Source of the DNA: Candidatus Pelagibacterales bacterium | GTDB taxonomy: Bacteria > Pseudomonadota > Alphaproteobacteria > Pelagibacterales > AG-422-B15 | Assembly: GCA_016777745.1 (NCBI GenBank) | Contig: JADHQX010000025.1 | Location: 1-13,151, forward strand | Length of the DNA: 13,151 nucleotides | Reading direction: 5' to 3' | In this document: piece after piece, positions 8,349-13,151 of the stretch | How the letters are laid out: every line of letters starts with the position of its first letter | How positions within the stretch are numbered: the stretch's first letter is position 1 | Translations under genes and position numbers: made by a program | Notes under the pieces: model-generated | The model's input: only the letters and a program-made list of their open reading frames with translations | Told to the model about the DNA's origin: nothing | Databases searched by the model: none

Positions 8349-9137
8349 CTATCTTAAAAGCGTTCTTATTTGTTCTTCTAGATCATTTGATCTCATTAAT
8401 GATTCGCCTATTAAAAATGTTCTTATTACAGAATTATTTTTAATTATATTAACCTCTTTTAAGGTTTTAATGCCACTTTCACAGACATAGATCTTCCCGT
8501 TTATTGGATTTGAAGTGAGATTTATTGAGTTGTTTATATCGACAGAAAAGTCATTTAAATTTCTATTATTTATTCCAATTAGTTTGGATTTCATACTTGT
8601 TGCAATATCCATTTCAATTTTATCATGAGTTTCAATAAGTACATCAAGTCCAATAGATATAGCTTCTTCTTCTAAATCAATAGCCTCCGCCTTATCAAGC
8701 ATAGATAATATAATCAAGATACAATCAGCACCAAGCATTTTTGACTCGAATAGTTGATAGCGGTCCACTATAAAATCCTTTCTTATTATCGGTAACTTTA
8801 CTTTAGATCTAATTTTCTCTAGATCTTTATCGCTTCCTTTAAAGTATTTTTCATCAGTTAAAATTGATAAACATGAGATACCATTATTCTCGTATGTATT
8901 AGCTATATTGTGATAATCATTTTCATCGCTAAATATAATACCAGCAGATGGGCTGGCTTTCTTTAATTCACCAATTATTGAAATATTATTATTTAAAATA
9001 TCAGTTTCAATTTTAGAAATGAATCCTTTAGGTTTATATTTATTAGATTCTTTAATTACACCATCTAAAGGAATAGATATTTTTCTCGTTTTTACAAACT
9101 CTTTTTTATATTCATATATTTGTTTAAGTATCGACAT
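8349..9137 (-). CDS. trpC: Indole-3-glycerol phosphate synthase
   Basis: TrpC closes the indole ring, converting 1-(2-carboxyphenylamino)-1-deoxyribulose 5-phosphate to indole-3-glycerol phosphate. The 262-residue protein is a single TIM barrel, with no fused TrpF domain. Catalytic residues are visible by homology: E57 and K59 in IGELKKASPSAG (55-66), K120 in PIIRKDFIVD (116-125), E169 in VLIETHD (166-172), N191 in IGINNRNL (187-194), and E220-S221 in CESGI (219-223). SILTDEKYFKGS (91-102) and FLIGESLMRS (241-250) complete the phosphate- and substrate-binding loops. It begins 3 nt after the trpD stop with no Shine-Dalgarno sequence, so it probably depends on coupled translation. It is the last gene of the trp run. 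lexA with its own promoter follows after 107 nt. Confidence 0.97.
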   Translation of the reverse strand: MSILKQIYEYKKEFVKTRKISIPLDGVIKESNKYKPKGFISKIETDILNNNISIIGELKKASPSAGIIFSDENDYHNIANTYENNGISCLSILTDEKYFKGSDKDLEKIRSKVKLPIIRKDFIVDRYQLFESKMLGADCILIILSMLDKAEAIDLEEEAISIGLDVLIETHDKIEMDIATSMKSKLIGINNRNLNDFSVDINNSINLTSNPINGKIYVCESGIKTLKEVNIIKNNSVIRTFLIGESLMRSNDLEEQIRTLLR

Positions 9138-9140
9138 TAA

Positions 9141-10160
9141 TTATATTTGCTGTGTAAAATCGGCTAATTGAATTATTTTTTTCATTACTTTGCCTGAGTC
9201 AACAATATCTTTAGCTAACAGGTAGTTTTCCTTTATCTTGCTATTTGTTAAAGTCTCTGCATCATTAAGTGATAGTGCAAAGGCAGAATTTAATAGCACA
9301 ATTTCATAAAACGAATCTTTTTTTCCAGAAAAAATTTCTTTGATTCTATTGGCATTATATGATGCATCGCCACCATCAAGGTCTTTTTCATTTTGATTTA
9401 CTATACCTATAGAAGAGGCATTAAATTTAGTAATTTCATTACCAGGAACAAGTATTTTATTTTCACCATTAATATTTATTTCATCCATTCCAAAACCACC
9501 CGTTACTATAATAGATTTGTTTCTATTCATTTCTTTAAAGACTTCTCCATAGATAATTTGAACCTCTTCACTAAACACTCCTACAAGTTGCGAATTCACT
9601 TTACCGGGATTAAGTAGAGGGCCCAACATATTAAATATAGTTCTAATTCCAACTTCTTGCCTTACTTTGCCCACATATTTCATTGCAGGATGGTGATTTG
9701 GGGCGAACATAAAGCAGATATTAATTTCATTTATACATTTTTCTAATTCTTTAGGATCAGCTATTAATTTAATATTTAAAGCCTCAAGCACATCTGCGGA
9801 GCCACATTTTGATGTTAGCGCTTTATTACCATGTTTTGCAATTGGTATGCCACTAGCAGCTACAACAAATGCAGTAGCCGTAGAAACATTTAAAGATCCG
9901 ATACCATCTCCTCCAGTTCCACATGTATCTATTGAATTTTTAGGAACATTTACCGATATCATTTTTTTTTGCATTACTTTTAATGCGCCAAGTACATGAT
10001 TTTTGTTAACACCGTTAATTTGTAGTGCAATTAAAAATGCACCAATTTGCCCATCACTTGCTTTCCCAGACATTATTACATCAAAAGCTTCGGAGGTCAT
10101 TTTTGCATCCAATTGATTACTGCAAGCAAGTTGAATATATTTTTTTAAATCATTGATCAT
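9141..10160 (-). CDS. trpD: Anthranilate phosphoribosyltransferase
   Basis: TrpD transfers the phosphoribosyl group of PRPP to anthranilate. The 339-residue protein has the helical N-terminal domain (about 1-70) and the alpha/beta domain of the family, and is of normal length. The PRPP site is shown by DTCGTGGDGIGSLNVSTATA (78-97), and KHGNKALTSKCGSADVLEAL (109-128) follows. The substrate channel segment HHPAMKYVGKVRQEVGIRTI (156-175) runs on into FNMLGPLLNPG and includes R167. The metal-binding acidic pair is D226-E227 in GFGMDEI. The conserved motifs tell it apart from nucleoside phosphorylases of the same fold. Its start overlaps the trpG stop by 4 nt (ATGA), indicating coupled translation. 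Unlike the E. coli enzyme, it is not fused to the glutaminase, which is encoded separately by trpG. Confidence 0.97.
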   Translation of the reverse strand: MINDLKKYIQLACSNQLDAKMTSEAFDVIMSGKASDGQIGAFLIALQINGVNKNHVLGALKVMQKKMISVNVPKNSIDTCGTGGDGIGSLNVSTATAFVVAASGIPIAKHGNKALTSKCGSADVLEALNIKLIADPKELEKCINEINICFMFAPNHHPAMKYVGKVRQEVGIRTIFNMLGPLLNPGKVNSQLVGVFSEEVQIIYGEVFKEMNRNKSIIVTGGFGMDEININGENKILVPGNEITKFNASSIGIVNQNEKDLDGGDASYNANRIKEIFSGKKDSFYEIVLLNSAFALSLNDAETLTNSKIKENYLLAKDIVDSGKVMKKIIQLADFTQQI

Positions 10161-10741
10161 AGATTAACAAAATTAGAAATTATTTTTTTGCCATGTAACA
10201 TTGAAGTTCCAATACTTTCTGGATGAAACTGCACTCCATAAATAGGGTACTCTTTATGTTCAATTCCCATAATAACAGTCTTATTATCATCTTGAGTAGT
10301 TGAAATTATATTAAAGCATTCAGGTAGTGATTTAGGGTCAATAACTAAGCTATGGTATCTAGTGGCATTAAATTTATTTGGCAAGCCTTTAAATATCATT
10401 GAATTATTTTCATTTGTCATTTCAGTTATTTTTCCATGCATAATTTTATTTGCTCTTACAATATTTGCACCCAATGCCTGACCTATAGACTGATGACCCA
10501 AACAAACTCCTAAGATAGGTATCGTTTGGTAAAATTCTTTTATAACATCAATACAAATACCAGCATCGTCAGGAGTACAAGGCCCAGGAGATATAATAAT
10601 TTTACTAGGTTTAATATTATTTTTTATATCTTTTGTTGTTAACTTATCATTCCTTATGACACTTACAGATTGACCTGTTTCTTCTATATAATGAGCCAGA
10701 TTAAAAGTGAAGCTGTCATAATTGTCTATTAAAAGTATCAT
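10157..10741 (-). CDS. trpG: Anthranilate synthase component II (glutamine amidotransferase)
   Basis: TrpG splits glutamine and passes ammonia to TrpE for anthranilate synthesis. The 194-residue protein is a complete class I amidotransferase domain. The catalytic triad is visible: C80 in ILGVCLGHQS (76-85), with H173 and E175 in VQFHPESIGT (170-179). The N-terminal LLIDNYDSFTFNL (3-15) and SPGPCTPDDAG (51-61) are typical of the TrpG/PabA group. Because TrpG and PabA are so similar, it may also serve p-aminobenzoate synthesis, and only the position between trpE and trpD favours the trp role. It overlaps both trpE and trpD by 4 nt (ATGA), so the three should be made in step. Many alphaproteobacteria have a fused trpE(G), so the split form is worth noting. 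Confidence 0.95.
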   Translation of the reverse strand: MILLIDNYDSFTFNLAHYIEETGQSVSVIRNDKLTTKDIKNNIKPSKIIISPGPCTPDDAGICIDVIKEFYQTIPILGVCLGHQSIGQALGANIVRANKIMHGKITEMTNENNSMIFKGLPNKFNATRYHSLVIDPKSLPECFNIISTTQDDNKTVIMGIEHKEYPIYGVQFHPESIGTSMLHGKKIISNFVNL

Positions 10742-12237
10742 TGATTATTACCATTTACTATTTCCGCAGCACCAATTACTGCCATTGATTTATTGATTGT
10801 TTCTTCGTACTCATAATTAGCTTTGCTATCATAAACGACACCACCACCAGCTTGAACATAGAGTTTTTTATTTTGTATGATTCCTGTCCTTAGTACTATG
10901 CATGTATCCATTTCATTCATCGATGAAAAATATCCTACTGCTCCCGCATAAGGGCCTCTTTTTGATATTTCTAACTCATCAATTATTTCCATAGCCCTAA
11001 TTTTTGGTGCACCTGTAACTGTTCCAGCCGGAAAACCAGCCATGAGAGCATCTATTAAAGTTTTATCATTTTTCAACTCACCTTCAACATTTGAGACAAT
11101 ATGCATTACATGTGAGTATTTTTCGATACCAAAACTTGATGTGATCTTTACAGATCCAGCTTTAACAACTCTACCAACGTCATTTCTACCTAAGTCGAGT
11201 AACATCATGTGCTCTGAAAGTTCTTTTGCATCATTCAAAAGATCTTTCTCATTTTTTAAGTCTTCTTTTTTAGACTTGCCCCTAGGTCTTGTTCCCGCTA
11301 TAGGCCTTATTGTAACCTTGTTATCTCTTACCCTAACGAGTATTTCAGGACTTGAACCAACTATATTAAAGCCAGGAAAATTAAATAAATACATAAAAGG
11401 TGATGGGTTAGTTTCTCTTAAAACCTCATAAAGCTTTGCTGCACTATATTTAAAGTCCATCTCAAATCTATGACTTGGAACAATCTGAAAAATATCACCA
11501 TTTCTAATATATTTTTTAGATTTCTCAATATTCTTATAAAAACTATCTTTAGAAATATTCGATTTAGCATTTAATGAAAGCTTTTTTGATTTATCTATCT
11601 TGATATTATCTGGAATAAATTCAGTAATATATTTTTTATTTTCAAGCATTTCATCACAAATCAAGTCATATTTAGCACTACTTTTGGTGTAAGTATTTTT
11701 TATAAATGCTTTTACAATGTAAAGATCATTTTGATGATTATCGTAAATAAACAATGTTCGAGGATAAAACAGTAAACAGTCTGGTAGATTAAGATTATTA
11801 GTTTTTTTATTTTTAGATATTTCTTCTAGGTAATTAATTGCTTCATAGCCTAAATAACCAAAAACACCAGAAGCCATTGGAGGTAGACTCTTTGAAATTT
11901 TAATTTTCAAACTTGCAATTAAATGCTCTAAGTTTTCAAAAGGATTTTTTGATGTTTGTTTTAACTTTACTAATTTGCCACTCTTTTTTTTATAAAGATT
12001 TGCAATTTTATTATTTATTTTGAGAATTATGAGCGGGTCGAATCCACATATTGAATACCTTCCTCGATGTATACCGCCCTCTACAGATTCGTAAATAAAA
12101 CTATATTTTTTTTTATTAATAGTATTCACAAAGCTTTTGATTGGATCAATATCTATTTTTTTAACCTTTTTATAAATTATAAAATCTTCATTTTTATCAA
12201 TTTTATTTTGAAACCCTCTATTGTTTAAAGAGATCAT
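10738..12237 (-). CDS. trpE: Anthranilate synthase component I
   Basis: TrpE uses ammonia from TrpG to turn chorismate into anthranilate, the first committed step to tryptophan. The 499-residue protein has the regulatory N-terminal domain and the C-terminal chorismate-binding domain. Signatures are NPSPFMYLFNFPGFNIVGSS (277-296), RPIAGTRPRG (311-320), MMLLDLGRNDVGRV (344-357), GTVTGAPKIRAMEII (405-419), RGPYAGAVGYFSS (427-439) and QAGGGVVYDS (462-471). The segment YESVEGGIHRGRYSICG (49-65) retains the E-S (50-51) and GRYS elements that bind feedback-inhibiting tryptophan in known TrpE proteins, so product inhibition is likely. These elements also favour TrpE over PabB. The start overlaps the ppiD stop by 4 nt. 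There is therefore no room for a leader peptide or attenuator immediately before trpE. Confidence 0.97.
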   Translation of the reverse strand: MISLNNRGFQNKIDKNEDFIIYKKVKKIDIDPIKSFVNTINKKKYSFIYESVEGGIHRGRYSICGFDPLIILKINNKIANLYKKKSGKLVKLKQTSKNPFENLEHLIASLKIKISKSLPPMASGVFGYLGYEAINYLEEISKNKKTNNLNLPDCLLFYPRTLFIYDNHQNDLYIVKAFIKNTYTKSSAKYDLICDEMLENKKYITEFIPDNIKIDKSKKLSLNAKSNISKDSFYKNIEKSKKYIRNGDIFQIVPSHRFEMDFKYSAAKLYEVLRETNPSPFMYLFNFPGFNIVGSSPEILVRVRDNKVTIRPIAGTRPRGKSKKEDLKNEKDLLNDAKELSEHMMLLDLGRNDVGRVVKAGSVKITSSFGIEKYSHVMHIVSNVEGELKNDKTLIDALMAGFPAGTVTGAPKIRAMEIIDELEISKRGPYAGAVGYFSSMNEMDTCIVLRTGIIQNKKLYVQAGGGVVYDSKANYEYEETINKSMAVIGAAEIVNGNNQ

Positions 12238-13151
12238 TGGAGAAATAGATTATCTATATTATGAAGAAATAATTCGTATTTAATATCATCCGCAAGTTTA
12301 TTTTTAAGTATGTTTTCCATCGATTGATTAAAGCTTGCATTAATATTGTTATTTAAATTTTGTTTATCAGTATCATTAATTAAATTATCAGCAGCAATGA
12401 TATCTTTTACAAACACCAATCCAAATTTTCCATTCAAATCTTTAAACATTAAACTTGAGTCTTTTGTAGTATTAAATATTTTATCAAGTGTTGGTTGATT
12501 AAAGAGATTGCTTCCATTTCTTTTAATTCTGTCCTTATTAAATAACGGCAGACCATTTTTTTTAGCAAAATCTTCAAAAGTTTTTTTATTTGTATATTTG
12601 TATATGAGCTCAAGCTCTGATATTTTTTTACTCAATAACTGCTCATTTATATAATTACTGTAATCATTATCAACCAGTGACTTAATTTCTTGATATGGCG
12701 GAACTCTAGACTCAGTAATATTAATAGTTTCAATAATATAAACATTATCATCTTCATTAATAATCAAATCCGATTGATATCCAATGTCGCTATTTAGAAT
12801 TACATTATAGTCTTCATCGTTAATAATAGATGAAAATTCCTCTACATAAGCATTCTTAATTTCTAAGTTAAAATTTGTTGATATCTCATCTAAAGTTAAT
12901 CCTGTTAAATTTAATTCTTCGATAAGTTCAATATTTTCTAAAAATAATTTATATGCCTTTTCATTATTTAATGCTTCAATAATTCTATTCTTTTCTTCAT
13001 CCAAAGAAATAACCTTAGAAGGAAATATCTTGTTAATTTTAATTACAAAATATCCTATTCCATCAATATCTACTGGATCTAATATAAGACCCTCAGGGTT
13101 ATTAAATATACTACTTGAAATGTCATCATCAAAATCACCAATTTTAACACT
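12234..13151 (-). CDS. ppiD: Periplasmic peptidyl-prolyl isomerase PpiD/SurA-like, C-terminal part (start outside window)
   Basis: PpiD is an inner-membrane-anchored periplasmic chaperone with a parvulin-like domain that helps secreted proteins fold. The frame is open from the right edge to TGA at 12234-12236 and gives the last 305 residues. The TTG at 13002-13004 is internal and not a start. Sequence identity is low. The recurring pattern of a beta strand followed by I-x-P/E and a long charged helix is typical of the C-terminal region of alphaproteobacterial PpiD. It appears three times: GYFVIKINKIFPSKV (visible residues 33-47), NVYIIETINITESRV (about 137-150) and FGLVFVKDIIAA (about 243-253). 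The N-terminal membrane anchor and the main parvulin domain would lie outside the window. The position before trpE is common in alphaproteobacteria and supports the call. Its stop overlaps the trpE start. A generic SurA-like protein is the alternative. Confidence 0.72.
   Translation of the reverse strand, partial: SVKIGDFDDDISSSIFNNPEGLILDPVDIDGIGYFVIKINKIFPSKVISLDEEKNRIIEALNNEKAYKLFLENIELIEELNLTGLTLDEISTNFNLEIKNAYVEEFSSIINDEDYNVILNSDIGYQSDLIINEDDNVYIIETINITESRVPPYQEIKSLVDNDYSNYINEQLLSKKISELELIYKYTNKKTFEDFAKKNGLPLFNKDRIKRNGSNLFNQPTLDKIFNTTKDSSLMFKDLNGKFGLVFVKDIIAADNLINDTDKQNLNNNINASFNQSMENILKNKLADDIKYELFLHNIDNLFLQ

Noticed and set aside
8362..8375. A second GTTC...GTTC pair near the 3' end of trpC that resembles another SOS box.
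   Set aside because: The spacing is 6 nt, not 7, and it lies inside the trpC coding sequence away from a start. The half-site is short enough to occur by chance.
9393..9617. Open frame of 74 codons on the + strand opposite trpD.
   Set aside because: It is antisense to well-conserved trpD and rich in Tyr/Phe/Ile/Thr, as expected from the complement of AT-rich codons.
11042..11431. Open frame of 129 codons on the + strand opposite trpE.
   Set aside because: It lies wholly antisense to a clear trpE, shows no recognisable domain, and has a composition expected of a shadow frame.

Overview
The window is very AT-rich and densely packed with housekeeping genes. It most likely comes from a streamlined, probably marine alphaproteobacterium (Pelagibacterales/SAR11-like, HIMB59-like or a similar AT-rich lineage). 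Three observations support the class. The LexA DNA-binding domain carries the alphaproteobacterial sequence type ([13 protein letters not shown], then [16 protein letters not shown]). The lexA promoter holds the alphaproteobacterial SOS box GTTC-N7-GTTC. The gene order is a shortened version of the dxr...bamA-lpxD-fabZ-lpxA-lpxI...gltA...lexA...trpC-trpD-trpG...trpE-ppiD neighbourhood known from alphaproteobacteria. The genus cannot be fixed from this sequence alone. Stop codons TAA, TAG and TGA are all used, so the code is standard.

Left half, + strand (1-6171): the 3' end of dxr (isoprenoid precursor synthesis), bamA and skp (outer-membrane protein assembly), then lpxD, fabZ, lpxA and lpxI. 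These cover acyl transfer to the lipid A precursor, 3-hydroxyacyl-ACP dehydration, and pyrophosphate cleavage to lipid X. The genes are abutting or overlapping from bamA to lpxI and look like one envelope-building operon. The rseP and lpxB genes, often found in this cluster, are missing here.

Right half, - strand (13151-6168), in transcription order: the 3' part of ppiD (periplasmic folding factor), trpE, trpG, trpD and trpC (chorismate to indole-3-glycerol phosphate), lexA, then gltA (citrate synthase). ppiD-trpE, trpE-trpG and trpG-trpD each overlap by 4 nt (ATGA), and trpC starts 3 nt after trpD, so this run is probably one translationally coupled transcript. trpF, trpB and trpA are not in the window. 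lexA has its own promoter with an SOS operator in the 107-nt gap after trpC. gltA follows lexA after 67 nt.

The two halves converge, and the stop codons of lpxI and gltA overlap by 4 nt, leaving no intergenic terminator. There is no gene-free stretch over 300 bases. I see no RNA genes, mobile elements, CRISPR arrays or signs of recent transfer. I found no undescribed system. The interesting points are genome compaction, a textbook SOS box, near absence of Shine-Dalgarno sequences, and the genes that have dropped out of a conserved cluster.
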